Shown here: piece after piece, positions 30,611 through 42,277 of the stretch
Layout of the letters: each line of letters opens with the position of its first letter
Position numbering within the stretch: the first letter of the stretch is position 1
Source of the DNA: Plasmodiophora brassicae
Lineage: Eukaryota; Endomyxa: Phytomyxea; Phytomyxea; Plasmodiophorida
Length of the DNA: 64,000 nucleotides
Reading direction: 5' to 3'
Assembly: GCA_036867785.1 (NCBI GenBank)
Contig: CP145420.1
Coordinates: 806,001 to 870,000 of the forward strand
Notes under the pieces: generated by a model
The model's database searches: none
What the model saw: only the letters and a program-made list of their open reading frames with translations
Told to the model about the DNA's origin: nothing
Made by a program: the position numbers and the translations under genes

Positions 30611-32647
30611 CTACCAGAAGTCCTCACAGGAGCACTTCCCGTCGCGGAAGTGATGGTGCCTGGTCGAATCGCGGACAAAGACCTCGCGGGCGAAGACGAC
30701 GGAGACGTGCTTGATTGCCTCGTGGCAGTCGGGGCAGACGCGCAGGTTCTTCGCCAGGCGAATGGGCTCGCCGGGCGGCACGCTCCGCAAGGCATGGGCG
30801 ACGGCGATCTTCTCGCTGTGACCGTAGACGGCGCGCCGCGCCTCGTCGTCCGTCCGTGCCGACCTCGTCACGTATGACAAGTCGGGGATGTACCCGTGCT
30901 CGACCAACTGATTCATCATGCTGGCGTGCATCGCGGCCAGGTCACGATCATTGCGGAGCCGCCTGTCGTTCGACGAGAAGTCCAGGCAGCAATCGGCGAG
31001 TTGCAGCGACGTCTGCCCGGATGCCTTGACGATCCCTCGGGTTCGGACCTCGTGACGCAAACGAGCCACGTCGGCCTGGCGCCCAGCCCGATAGTACATG
31101 TTCGACATGGAGACGTAGGCGCTGGCCAGGTCCTGGGTACCCGCGTCCGAACGCGACACGATGGCCGAGAAGGCGCGTTCGGCGCGATCCAGGTCGCGAT
31201 GCTTGACGCAGGCGGCCAGCACCATGTTCCACGAGATGACGCCCGCAGCAGGAGACGAGGACGCAAGCTTCTCAGCGGCATTCAGGTCCCCCAATCGACC
31301 GTGCATGTCGATCATGATGTTCACGTGTTGGTAATCGGCGGCAACGTTCCAGACGGTGGCGAATTCGGACAGGAACGCGTAGGCACGCGCCGTATCGCCA
31401 GCACGACAGCACCCGGTAAGGAGCGCAACGAGAGTCGACCTCGTCGGTCGCAGGTTCACCGCCTTCAGCCGTTCGTATACGCCGACCGCGTCGTCAAGCA
31501 GGCCTTGGTGCGCATAGGCGGTCATCATTGAATTGAACACGGCGGCGTCGGGTGTGAAAGCCGCACATCGGTCCTCGAACGCGGCTCTGGCACCGACAAG
31601 GTTGCTGCAGTGGCCGTAGGAGGCCACCAGCGCGCTGACCACGAAGTCGTCGTGCAGAAGGGACCTCGCTCGCGCATGCTCATGAAGCGCCTGGACGCCC
31701 GACAGGTTCGAGCAGCGCCCACACGCCTCGATCAGGCTGGTGAACACGCGGACGTCGACCGGGGCGTTACGCTGCAGCATGGTGTTGAACAGCGAGAGCG
31801 CCACAGAGATGTGCGCGTGCTTGCTGACGGCGAACAGGACGCGATTGTACGTGCTCTCGGTGGGTGCCAAGCCGAACGTGTCGTGCATGAGCGTCAGCGT
31901 GCTGACCGCTAGCCCGAATCGCTTCTGCTGCAGCAGCGCCTTGATCAGGTTGAAGAACGTCGGCTGACCGGCGTCGTGCGGGGCACGGTTCGACCGGAAC
32001 AGGTCCAGCATCTGTTCGGCGGCGTCAGCGCCCGCCGGGCACCCTGATTCCGCACAGCACGCCGCGACAATGGTCACCAGCTTCTTGGTGAACGCCACGT
32101 CGGACGCGATGGCATGTGACAGCAGAGGGATCGCTAACGCGGGCTGTTTCGACGCCCGGCATAGGTCGAAGACACCGAAGACGGCGATGGGCGTTCGCGG
32201 GCCACATTCCTTGTACAGGTCAACCGCTTCCTGAACGGGCGGAGGGTTCGCCGCCTTACAAGCGGACAGGAACGTGCAGAACAGGGCCTCGGTGATGGGA
32301 ACCTGGCGCCTGCCGGCGACACGAAGCACGTCGGCGGCCTTGTGCGGTTGGACGCGCCGGCAGAATTGCATCATCGGGTGGAACAGGCGGACGTCGACCG
32401 GGCACCCGGACTGCAGGACATGCTCGAACGCCGACCAGACCCGCACGGGATCGTCGTCGTGCAACGCCAGCTTGGCGGCAATGGCCGGCGTCGGATGCCG
32501 AAGGAACGTGGCATGCATGCGCAGCGGCGACCCGGTCGCGCTGTCGCCCACGTACGACGACAGCGCCCGCCATCGTCGTCGTGCAGGACGCCGCGAGAGG
32601 CTCTGGCCCGACAGCCATGCGATCCTCTGGCAGGCGACCCGCGTCAT
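30611..32647 (-). CDS. Pentatricopeptide protein with DYW deaminase domain (1)
   Basis: A single 678-codon exon. The Arg-rich N-terminus (ACQRIAWLSGQSLSRRPARRR) suits a mitochondrial presequence. About a dozen helical PPR repeats follow, such as DVRVFTSLIEACGRCSNL and DAAVFNSMMTAYAHQGLL. Next is an E-type region (SWNMVLAACVKHRDLDRAERA), then the complete DYW domain: HSEKIAVAHAL (zinc-binding His and catalytic Glu), IRLAKNLRVCPDCHEAIK (zinc Cys pair) and a second Cys/His site ending HHHFRDGKCSCEDFW. In plants and some protists such proteins deaminate C to U at sites read by the PPR array. The last tripeptide is DFW rather than DYW. A paralogue lies at 58.0 kb, so organelle RNA editing is predicted here. 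Confidence 0.93.
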   Translation of the reverse strand: MTRVACQRIAWLSGQSLSRRPARRRWRALSSYVGDSATGSPLRMHATFLRHPTPAIAAKLALHDDDPVRVWSAFEHVLQSGCPVDVRLFHPMMQFCRRVQPHKAADVLRVAGRRQVPITEALFCTFLSACKAANPPPVQEAVDLYKECGPRTPIAVFGVFDLCRASKQPALAIPLLSHAIASDVAFTKKLVTIVAACCAESGCPAGADAAEQMLDLFRSNRAPHDAGQPTFFNLIKALLQQKRFGLAVSTLTLMHDTFGLAPTESTYNRVLFAVSKHAHISVALSLFNTMLQRNAPVDVRVFTSLIEACGRCSNLSGVQALHEHARARSLLHDDFVVSALVASYGHCSNLVGARAAFEDRCAAFTPDAAVFNSMMTAYAHQGLLDDAVGVYERLKAVNLRPTRSTLVALLTGCCRAGDTARAYAFLSEFATVWNVAADYQHVNIMIDMHGRLGDLNAAEKLASSSPAAGVISWNMVLAACVKHRDLDRAERAFSAIVSRSDAGTQDLASAYVSMSNMYYRAGRQADVARLRHEVRTRGIVKASGQTSLQLADCCLDFSSNDRRLRNDRDLAAMHASMMNQLVEHGYIPDLSYVTRSARTDDEARRAVYGHSEKIAVAHALRSVPPGEPIRLAKNLRVCPDCHEAIKHVSVVFAREVFVRDSTRHHHFRDGKCSCEDFW

Positions 32648-32784
32648 GCGGGGTCCGCAACGACAAGGAACTACCTACCCCGCGTCACGAGCAGAACCAA
32701 CCCGGACACCTCGTGCTGGTTATCAGCAATTTATTTTCATATAAAAAACGTGAATTCCGACAGGAAAGAGTTACGGACGGCGGA

Positions 32785-33243
32785 TCAGAACTCCTGGGAG
32801 CCGGACGCCTTGCCGCCCTTGGCCTTGGTGGCGGTCTCCTTCTTCGGCGCCGGGGCGGGCGTCGCCTCGCCGGCCTTCTTCTTGGGCAGCAGGACGGAGT
32901 GGATGTTGGGCAGGACACCGCCTTGCGCGATCGTGACGTCGTGCAGGAGCTTGTTCAGTTCCTCGTCGTTGCGGATGGCGAGCTGGACGTGACGCGGGAT
33001 GATACGCGTCTTCTTGTTGTCACGGGCAGCGTTGCCGGCCAGTTCGAGGATTTCGGCGGCCAGGTACTCGAGGACGGCGGCCAGGTAGACGGGCGCGCCG
33101 CCACCGACACGGGCGGCGTAACGGCCGTCACGCAGGAAACGGTTGATACGACCGACGGGGAACTGCAGGCCGGCGCGCGCCGAACGCGTCTGCGACTTGC
33201 CGCCCTTGGACTTGCCGCGCCCACCCTTGCCCTTGCCCGACAT
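32785..33243 (-). CDS. Histone H2A, H2A.X type
   Basis: 152 residues, intronless. The N-terminal tail [20 protein letters not shown] is followed by the canonical H2A fold ([84 protein letters not shown]). The extended Lys/Ala/Pro C-terminus ends GSQEF, the S-Q-E-hydrophobic motif phosphorylated at DNA breaks (gamma-H2A). The acidic-patch residues are present. It diverges from the oxidoreductase gene at 33761 across a 517-bp shared upstream region. Confidence 0.97.
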   Translation of the reverse strand: MSGKGKGGRGKSKGGKSQTRSARAGLQFPVGRINRFLRDGRYAARVGGGAPVYLAAVLEYLAAEILELAGNAARDNKKTRIIPRHVQLAIRNDEELNKLLHDVTIAQGGVLPNIHSVLLPKKKAGEATPAPAPKKETATKAKGGKASGSQEF

Positions 33244-33760
33244 GCTGACGGCTCACAAACGACGCGCGACAACCGGCAGGAACACCAACGGAATGAAGTG
33301 TGAACTCCGTGGGCGGACGTTGCCCCACGCGACGACGGCAGGGCGCGGCCCACCACTCGCCACGACGCCCGTCGCCACGCGACACGGGGGCCGCCCGCGT
33401 TTCCCGCCAAAATCCGGGGAATTTGCCCGCCAAAACTCGCCGGCCCACTCAACTGACCTGCAGCAGTTGCACAGCGTCAAGTCAGCGCCAGACAGGGGTC
33501 TGTCTGGCCTCCCGCCCGTGTCGCCGCTCGCCCCGCGTACGCCGTGTTCCCGGTCGGGGGGCACCTGGCACCCCCTGTCCCGGCCACGTATCGCGCACGA
33601 CGACGAGATCGAAACGAGACACTGCGATCGTTGGGCTGTCGGTCCACCGTGTACCTAGTGCGATAAACGCGTCGATGGTTTTCGTACTGGAAGCCGTCGT
33701 GGGGGTTGTACGCGCGACCAACGTGGCCGGCCCACTTTTCAGGCGTGCGCTCCGTGCGTG
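33244..33760. promoter_or_regulatory. Shared upstream region of H2A and SCCPDH-like genes
   Basis: 517 bp between two divergent starts. It contains repeated (C)CGCCAAAA-type blocks near 33406-33440 (TTTCCCGCCAAAAT and TTTGCCCGCCAAAACT), which resemble E2F/DP sites (TTTSSCGC) expected at S-phase histone promoters. This is a sequence-pattern inference only. Confidence 0.4.
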
Positions 33761-35027
33761 ATGCCGGGTGTGGATCGCTCGCGGCCGTTTGCGGTCGGCG
33801 TGCTGGGCGCGTCCGGGTACACCGGGCGGCTGGTCGTCGAGCGGCTGCGGGCGGCGCGCCCCGACTGGAAGCTGGTCGTGTTCGGCCGGCGCCCGCAGCA
33901 CCTGCGCGCCGCGTTCCAGACGACCAATGTGGACGTGTACGCCGAGCCGGTCGACGTCGACGCGCCGGCCAGCCTCGTCAGCGCCTTCTCGCAGGCGTCC
34001 GTTGTGATCGCCTGCGCCGGCCCGTTCTCGACCCTGGGCGAGCCTGTCGTTCGCGCGTGTATCGCCACGCGAACGCACTACGTCGACATCACGGGCGAGG
34101 TCGACTACATGCGCTCGTTGATCGATCAGTTCTCGCGCGCGCCCATCCTCATCGTGCCCGCGTGCGGGTACGATTCGGTCCCCAGTGACCTGGCCGTTCT
34201 GTACGCCGCCAAGCAATTGCATGCGCCCCTGAAGCGAGCGCGGATCGCGGTCTGGGCCCGTTACCCGTTGGCGTCTTTGATACTAACTGGGGGAGGGCCG
34301 CTAGGTGTCGATGCGAGGCAGCGTTTCAGGTGGGACGTTCAGGACGTTCATCGACACGCTGTCGAAGGCGTCCCAGCAGCAGGACGCTGTTCTCAGCGAC
34401 CCATTCGCGTTGAACGCCGCCGACGACCCCGTCAAGGCGCCGGGGTCGTCGTTCAGCGCTTTCGAATCCGACGATGTCCCCGTAGAGTATGACGCCAGCA
34501 GCGGCCTGTGGACGGGTCCATCGGCCATGGCCCCGATCAACACGCGCGTTGTCCGCCGAACGGCGTCGCTGTCTCGCTGCCGAGGCGCCCTGTCCGATGC
34601 CTACGCCAAGGAATTCGAGTACCGCGAGGTGCAAGCGTCGACATCGCGCCTGGTCGCCATGCTTCCTAAGGCGCTAACCGCGATCAAGCCTGCCCTTCAG
34701 TTCCTGTTCTCCTGGACGCCGGTCAAACGCCTGGTGAGCTATCTGGCGCCGACGGGCGCGAACGAGACCGCTCGTGCCAGGAACTGGTTCGCCTACAAGG
34801 TCGATGCGGAGACGTCGGACGGGTCGCATGCAACCGTGCACCTGAAGGGTCCCGATCCCTACGTCGCCACTGCCGAAACCGTGGCCCTGGCTGCTGTCTG
34901 CATCGTGGAGAACGGCGGCAAGGTCATGCAGCGCGTTGGCGCCGGTGGCGTCTACACGCCCGCGTTCGCTCTCGGGCACGAGTACCTCCAGCTCCTGATG
35001 AAGTCGCCCGTCCTCCAGTTCTCGTAG
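33761..35027 (+). CDS. SCCPDH: Saccharopine-dehydrogenase-like oxidoreductase
   Basis: Exons 33761-34249 and 34305-35027 (55-nt intron with a perfect TACTAAC) give 403 residues. The N-terminal Rossmann motif is GVLGASGYTGRLVVERL; GPFSTLGEPVV, THYVDITGE and PACGYDSVPSDLAV follow, all typical of the SCCPDH/trans-acting enoyl reductase family. Exon 2 opens with GSVSGGTFRTF and ends GGVYTPAFALGHEYLQLL. The natural substrate of this family is not settled; lipid-droplet association is known for animal members. NAD(P) binding is supported by the Gly-rich loop. Full length. Confidence 0.92.
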
Positions 35028-35078
35028 GCGTTCCCGTATGCAGTACAAAGCGGCACGTGTTGGCTGTTCGTGTTATTG

Positions 35079-36127
35079 TTACTGGCAAGCGCCTGTACCC
35101 GTCCTGCCAGCGTTGCACGTCTGTGTCGCGCCGCACGAGCACGGGGAGCACTGCGGGCCCCAGTAATTCGGTGCACACGACTGGCAATCCGACCCGGCCC
35201 AACCCGTCAGGCACTTGGTGCACTGCCCCGTCCCGTCTCTGCCGTCGTCGCACTGGAACAGCGCGCGCGTGCACTGCTGGCACTGTGCACAATTGGACCC
35301 GTAGTACCCGGGCAGACCTGTTTAGGGGGGGTCCCGTCAGTACAACATCGTTCCCGGGGGCGTGCGGCCGCTGCCTCACATTGGTCGCAGTTCGCTCCCG
35401 TCATGCCTGGCGAGGGGCAACCCTGGATCGGGCGCACCGTCCCACAATCTGTGTACAAGGTTGAGCTGGGCGGTGCGCACGCGACCTGTCTGAAACATGC
35501 GTTAGGCGCGTTCGGCACCAGGTGCGGGTGCGCGCGCGCCGCGACGTACTGTGTCGGAGCGCTCCGTAATTGCAACCGGGAGACGCCCTGGGCCGCCAGG
35601 CTGCTGCCCGGCTGCGCCAGCCACGCCGTCAGGTTCCCGAACACGGCCGACAGGGCCGGCCCACCCATCGGGAATTGCATGGTGACGCTGCTGGGCGCTT
35701 GGGTGACAATCGTCGGGGACGACCCCGGTATGGTCTGCTGGACGAGCGCCATCAGCACCGGCGCGCTGAGCGTCCCGCTGGCGGCAATGAAGTCGGCCTG
35801 GTGGTCGTTCGCAACGGTACCGCCCGACGACGATCCTGTCGACGACGACGCCGATGACGACGATACGATCGGGTTCACGGCGAACACGACGCCAAGGACG
35901 ACCAGGACGACAGCGATCAGGATCAGCAGGTTACGCCGTCGCCGCTCCGACACCGACTTTGGCTTCTTCGTCCTGTCGCGCGCCGGCGACGGCACGCCGT
36001 CGACGACGACGGATTCGGGAGCGGAGATGAACCGCTCCGGCGACGGCGGCGGGACGATCTTCAGGTCCGGCATCCTCCGCTGCCCGTCGTCGATCGCATC
36101 GCCCATCGACTCCTTCTCAGCGCTCAT
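35079..36127 (-). CDS. Single-pass membrane protein with EGF/laminin-like Cys-rich end
   Basis: Exons 35380-36127 and 35079-35317 (62-nt intron) give 328 residues. The cytosolic N-terminus of about 75 residues is Pro/Lys/Arg-rich, then one membrane helix (NLLILIAVVLVVLGVVFAV) and a Ser-rich stalk, so topology is type II. After about 120 residues the C-terminal part is Cys-rich with laminin-EGF spacing: CDQCLPGYYGSNCAQC, C-D-D-G-R-D-G-T-G-Q-C, CLTGWAGSDCQSC, NYWGPQCSPCSC. The CDQC/LPGYYG junction is created exactly by the splice. Likely a surface protein; ligand unknown. Confidence 0.72.
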
Positions 36128-36220
36128 CCTGCATTACACGATACGCTCTGGGGTGGCGCGTGCCTCTTTCGTTCGGGACACCCCACTGATGCTGCGATAA
36201 CGAATCATCACTGTATTGTT

Positions 36221-37531
36221 TCAAGGAAGAGCGTTGACGTTGGCGGCGACAGCGTTGCCAACGGTCAGGCCGGCGATGGCGTCAAAGTCGAAGTGGATGC
36301 CCTGGTACAGGTTGGCGGTGACGACCTCGTCGGCGGCCTCGCTGAAGTTGTGGAACACGTGCGGGGCGAACTGGACCGCCGGGCCGTTCACGACGACGCG
36401 GCGCGCGTCCGGGAACAGACGCGACAGGACGCCGGACGCGGCGCCGGCGAACGCTGTGTGCATCGAGACGAACGACGGGACGTCCGTCGGCGTCAACAGC
36501 CGCGACCGCCACAGGCTGAGGCCCGGTTGCGACGCGATGGCCTGCTGCGGGTTCCAGCTGTTGAACTTGACCTGGGCGTACCGCGTCATGATGCCGGCGT
36601 CGGCGAGCGCCTCCGACACCTTCCAGTAGACGCGCGCCTCGTCGGCGAGCGCCAGCGGCGGGTCCAGAGCGGACATGAAGTCGGCGGCGATGCGGATCCA
36701 GATGGCGGCCGGGCCGAGCGTGTTCGGCCCCAGGTACCAGACGGCGGCGACCTCGGTCTGGTTCGCGTCCTGCGGTTCCTCGATCGACCCGAACGCCTGC
36801 GACTTGATCATCGACCATTGGAACGCGTCGCTGCCGAACGCCGGGGGCGGGACGGCGCCGCTGCTGGCGAACATCGATTCCGAGGACGTGCCCGTTGCGA
36901 ACATGATCGATCCGCACATCGCTGGCGGCGCCGGCGACGCTCCCGAACTGAACTGGCCGAAGCCCAGCTTCCCGGTCACCTGTGGACGCGTCTCGTGTCA
37001 GTCTGCGATGGAGCGCTGGCGATAACGCGCTGCAACCGGGTAGGTGATGCCAGCGAGGCAGGTGGCGTCGTGCAGGCGGATGCCGTTGTAGTACTGGGCG
37101 ATCGATTCGCCGAGAGCGACCTCGCCGGGGAAGACGTCGGCGTAGTTGGGCGGGAAGTTGCCGAGACGGTTCTGGATCAGGGTCGGGAAGTTGTTGCTGG
37201 TGAGCAGGTTCTGCAGGTTGGAGAGGGCGATGAGGAGCGTGAGGTTGACGTGCAGGCATGAGGAGGACGGTGGGACGGTCGGGGTGGTGAACGCGGGCGG
37301 ATGCGGGTTCCCGGATAGGACGTTGGCGATGTCGAAGAACATGCCGTTGACGATGGCGAGATCGCGAGCGACCTGAACCGGGTCTTGACGAACGGCAGCG
37401 ACGCCCAGCTGGGCTTGCCAGTACCGAGCCTCGTCCCTGCCTTCGTTCACCGATGCGGTGCAGTCGTCACCTTGAACGGGGGCCATGATCGCCGCAAGCG
37501 CCATCACCAGCATTACCGTCGCCGCCGCCAT
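36221..37531 (-). CDS. Secreted vanadium-haloperoxidase/PAP2-fold protein, altered active site
   Basis: Exons 37037-37531 and 36221-36979 (57-nt intron) give 417 residues. A signal peptide is clear (MAAATVMLVMALAAIMAPVQG). Helical repeats (YWQAQLGVAAV, DLAIVNGMFFD, AAIWIRIAADFM) and three signature regions follow. The usual K-x6-R-P becomes K-F-N-S-W-N-P, the usual P-S-G-H is V-S-M-H in VPSFVSMHTAFAGAA, and the usual S-R-x5-H becomes A-N-L-Y-Q-G-I-H in SEAADEVVTANLYQGIHFDFD. The Lys and the two His remain, but both vanadate-binding Arg and the Gly are replaced. The fold is well supported; haloperoxidase activity is doubtful and a phosphatase or non-enzymatic role is possible. Confidence 0.75.
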
Positions 37532-38017
37532 GTTAGACTATGAGCACGATCCATGCAGGACCAGACACGCTCGAGCAAAGGCAGCGCGTGCCACCATGCC
37601 AGATATCGCTGCGATATCTCTTGTTCGTGCGCCCCACCGAACCTGGCGATCGCCCTTCGTGTACCGTCATCGTGGGCATGAAACGTCATGATCAGATCTT
37701 TCCGAACGAATTCATTGACGCAAGAGGAGGCGACACGAAGAACGGCAATCGCCGTTACCTGTGGAACTTGGAGCAGCTCCCAAGGGTCCCTACCGGAAGG
37801 CGATTCACGCAGTTAACCGATTCCGATCCAGGCATTAACCAGTTAACCATAGTCGTCGGTTGACAATCGGGTCAATCGCGAACCGGGACCGCAATAGGTG
37901 CCCTGTCGCCGCGATGCCGCCGCGGACTGACGCTGGTTTCGCGCGCTTGAGACTGCGGACGTTGGCGCTCCTGCCTTCTGGATCCAACCACCAACGCTCG
38001 AAATCCAGTAGGTCGAC
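37532..38017. other. Intergenic, no supported feature
   Basis: 486 bases between the start of the haloperoxidase-like gene and the interrupted secreted-protein gene. Short frames only; probably the two 5' regions. Confidence 0.5.
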
Positions 38018-38318
38018 ATGCAGGTGTTGCTGCCTGTTGTATTTGCGGCGATCGCGTCGGCTGCGTCGATGTATGAATGCGAGGATCTGCGATGGTATCT
38101 GTTGAATCGCGATACGAGAGCAAGGGTAGTCGAACAGCACTGGAAAAATAGGAGTGCCAAATTGGTGCCCCTACCTTCCCCGAGTGCCGAGGAAAGTGCC
38201 GATTCCAGGAGCCAACAATAGGGAAGTGCCGATGTGGTGCAGGTGCATATCCTGGAGTGCCGAAATAGTGCCAACAGGTCCAACGCGCCAAAAAAGATTG
38301 TGACGTCAAGCCGCCGGA

Positions 38319-41300
38319 ATGCCCCATTTTTTGCGCCAGTCGTTGACTTCCGATCGTCGTGTTCGATCTGTGGACGATCGTTGTACCTGTGTGTGGGACG
38401 CGACAACGGCACCAAACTCTAGCTCACCTCGCTTCGACGGCTTCGTCTGGATCTGGCTATCGTCCATCCGGTTGGATACCATGGAGGATGCTAACCCCAT
38501 CATTCGTGCATTTCCACGAGAAGGCTTTCTTGCCGCCGATGCAAGAAACGACCCTATTCTGAACCCGCGCCATGGTGTCGGCATCCCTGACGAAATGGAT
38601 CGTCCGATCAGACAAACAATGGCTGTATCCTGGCTTCATGATGGTCCGCCGTTAATCGATTTCGACTTCACGGCCGGCTTATCAGACGACGTTGCAGGGA
38701 TGTCTGCCGACCACATCCGGTCGGCGGAATTCCTTCGGAAGTACCGGAATGAGGTCGTCCTATCCGAGTTCCTCAAAGTCGAGATTCCGAAGCGCCTGGT
38801 TTCGTTGCAGGTGGATCCGTCCTCCATACGTGCGCTGGAGTGCTTGGATGAGTTTGCCCGCGGGCAGCATACGCAGGCGTCCCTGTGTCGCTCATTAGAA
38901 CGACTAAGCAAGGATGACGTAAGGCGCCAGGCCGAGTATACGAAATTCGTAAGCACCGTGTCTGACGAACGTTAGCTGTGTCTCTAATTCTGGTAGTTTA
39001 AGGAATACGCTGCCAGCAAGGGCTGTCCTGTGGACGACCTTGAAGAATGTTTAAACGCCGATCCTGTTCTTTCGCTGCAACGTTCTGGGGGCATCACCAC
39101 TCTTGCCCAGCTACGCTCCTATCTGTCGGAGTCGGGCGTTTCGATACCGTCCCTCGAGTATCGCGTTTGCTGCAACGGTCACATGTGGCCAGCCTGCGAC
39201 TCTCCACCGGACCAGGAGTGCTGCTCGAAGGCATCCGAACGTTTCTTCTACTTTTCCCGCATCCTATTTCTCCAATCGTTGTTTCGGTCGGCACACATGT
39301 CTGGCATCATTCGGTCGGAAATCGACCGACATCGAAATATTCTCTTGGGAGTTCGTTCTTCTGACACCATTCGCGACTGGACAGACGGCCAGTATTTCAA
39401 AGATACGTATGGTCCTTTCATGCTGGAGGCGCTGCGCTTCAACGAATACCCTCTTGCGGTGACGTCTGGCATTGACGGCGCCGACGTCTTGAGATGGGGA
39501 TCGGAATCGGTTACTCCGCTCATTCAGATACTCTTGAGTCTGCCTCCTGAGGTCCGGTGTAACCTCGGCCTTATCCATGCAGTCGGTTTAATACCGCACA
39601 TCGCGCGAGGTCATCGTGCAGCGTTTCTTCGCCTCGACACGTTCGAATTAAACCTGATGTTCCAACTCGGGTTCCCTGTGTTCGATGCGACAACTGGGAC
39701 GGCAACTGCAAGGGCAGTTCTATCGTGTGCTGTACGTACTCCCTTCTCCATCTGCTCGTGTCATTTCTGCTTACATATATCCAATTTGTGACAGACATTA
39801 GATTACAAAGAGTTCAGCCTCACAACTCGTTGCTCCCAAGGCGGAAAGCTGGACGCCTGCAACCGGTGTCACGTTCAAGGCTATCATTTCGCGGCGAGCC
39901 ACGCTACTGTGTTTCCAGGTCTTTGGCGATGGTCTTCTGAAGACGTCCGAGAGGCTGTAAGCCGCTATAATATTCACGATTTGCACGGCCGTCTAAGACT
40001 TTGTACTCAGATGAGCAGATCGTTTTTCACGTCGATGACCGAACTGGGAAGAAGTAAGTTCCCGGAAAGTCCAGACGACCGAGATCGCGATCGAACTAGA
40101 CGGCAGGAATGCCAGTTTCTCAAGGATGCTCAACCGAAACTGGATTCCGAGATGCGTCTGCGAATGACATCTGGTGATACCGGTGGGCATCGAGTCCCTG
40201 GCCATGACATTTATTCAGTCGGATTATTGAGCGGGTTCGGCCATGCTTCGCAGTACGTGCATGATCCCATGCATGCATTCTGTATGCGTGTTATCCCGCG
40301 TCTGGTCAAGTGCTTCGATTGGCATGGGAATGGCAAAGAATTGCTTTCTCCAGAGGTTTGATCGCAATTTGTTGTACTTCATCGTCAAACTCATTTGCGG
40401 ATTAGATCGATCGTGCGTTTGGTCGCGTTGTTCCCGACGTTCCCGTGTTGACGATTCCCAACAATCGCCGTTTTCCAGCGACGACTTTGGCTTCGTCTGC
40501 TGCAAGGCAGATTGGTAGTGCGATAGAGTCGTTGGAGTGGCCCACCGGAAACTGTGACCGCCCGAAGAACCCGTACCAGTCTTCGATGAAATCTCACGAT
40601 TGGCTGATTTGGGCAAGTGATGTCGGAATCGCCATCTTTGCGGGTTTGATTGGCACGGCCCTGTTCAACAGTTCCGATTCTGCCCTATCCTGGGGAACTG
40701 TTTTCGCTTTCATGCACTCATCGATGATGATTCTGTCGAAGTCCTTCGACCGGTCGTCGTTCGACACTGTGGCGCAAACGTTCCTCGATGCGTGTGCCCG
40801 GCTGGAAACTGTAATTCCTGGCAAGCTGTTGACGATATCGGTACGTGCCCCGATTATCAATGTCGTATCTGTACATTCATCGCCGCACTGTTGCCGTTCA
40901 GATGCATTCGATGATCCACCTTCCGGAAGTCATTCGCCAATGGGGCCCTCTTTCTGGTTTCGTATGGACCTATCCAATGGAACGGTGGATCAAGAGGATG
41001 AAGTCGATCCTGACAGCCACGCAAGGCTTCACAATGAACATCGCCGGCAACGTTCAGCTGATCTCCGCGGCAGCGTTGCTGAGGCTAGACCTACACAGTA
41101 TGTACATGTTCGACAACGACAACCCGTTTCTGTTCGGGTGCCCGGACTCGTTTCCGGCGTCGCTACCGATTGAATTCAAAGGCGAAATCAAGGCGTACGT
41201 GCTGAACACTATGGAGCGAGCCTGGCTGCATGCGACACTGGTCGACGAGGAGCAGTGGCCCAGCTTACGCAACCATCCGTGGAGGCGCAAGTACGTTCAG

Positions 41301-42022
41301 CTTGTCGAGCAGTTCGAACGTTCGACTGGCGTTCAGATATCCTCGTATCACCACGTCAGGCGCCAGCTGTCAAACTTTGACGCTTTTTGTCAGACTGGGG
41401 ACATTCAGCAGCAGTACCATGGTCTATGCCTTCCAAGTCGCCTGGATTGCTGCGATCGTCTTCTAGTCGGTACGTCTTTCGTAGGGCGGATGCTGCTGTT
41501 AATCGTATTTAATCGTTGCAATTCTTAGGTGCGTGTCTCTTTCGAACACATGATGCTGATACCTCCTACCGGAAGTCGAGCAATCGTCACTTCTTGGCGA
41601 ACTTCACTGACGACGGCCTGTACCTTGGAACAGCCGAAATGTTCTGCATGCTGGAGTTACCGTATTACGATGGTCATGGCCAATCTACCCTTTTCCCGAT
41701 CATCCGCGTTTCCGCCTGGAAGAAGCTCAAGCGTGTTGGGGGATCTGTCGGCGGGAGACTGCCGCAGTTCATCAGAGGTTCGCATGCTCTTCGTGGATGT
41801 TTCTCATGTATTGATTTGTACATTTGTTCAGGCAATCCTATCCGTCCTGGCGATGACGAATCGCCCTGGGTTGCTGCCAATGAGATCGAAAGCAACAATG
41901 TCGTCCTTGTTGCCTGCCAAATTCCGTGTGGTGGCCGTCATGTACACGCTAAACTCGTCTGCGTAGTTCCTCGTGGCAACATGGCACCGAGCTGTCTATA
42001 TTCTACAGTGCCCAACGAATAA
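38319..42022 (+). CDS. Tnp2-like (CACTA) transposase, multi-exon
   Basis: Conserved blocks occur in family order over several exons. 39030-39726: YRVCCNGHMWPAC, EALRFNEYPLAVTSG, SESVTPLIQILLSLPPEVR, LIHAVGLIP. About 39803-40360: CNRCHVQGYHF and YVHDPMHAFCMRVIPRLVK. 40845-41430: MHSMIHLPEVIRQWGPLSGF and YPMERWIKRMKS. 41516-42022: HFLANFTDDGLYLGTAEMF and FPIIRVSAWKKL. This is the order of tnp2-type DDE transposases of plants and fungi. Frames change between blocks at GT-AG boundaries like those of host genes (for example 39727-39802). Start at 38319 is provisional and not every intron was resolved. No obvious decay in the conserved blocks. Confidence 0.75.
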
Positions 42023-42277
42023 AAACATTCTGCACGGCGCGTCTAACCTTCACAACCGTAGCGCCTGAGCGGGCGCCCCTTTCGCAGCGCCGGCTCGGTA
42101 GTTCCCCACCAGGGCACCGTTTTCTTCCGTCCCGATGGGGCCCTCTCCACCACACGATTGTCGAATGGGGCCCGACGCTGTTCCTCCACCACTCACTGAC
42201 AAGGTGGCGCGCGATCCAAATTCCGATCCGGGCCCCGACACCGACGACGACTTGGCACCCGCATCCTCATTCTTCAA

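Noticed and set aside
33706-34188. Overlapping alternative frames over the SCCPDH-like gene (long, Arg-rich)
   Set aside because: GC-rich codon bias leaves long open frames on all registers; only the frame with Rossmann and SCCPDH motifs has support.
36282-37259. Long antisense and shifted frames over the haloperoxidase-like gene, over 300 codons
   Set aside because: Composition is Arg/His/Pro repeats typical of shadow frames; the spliced gene with signal peptide explains the DNA.
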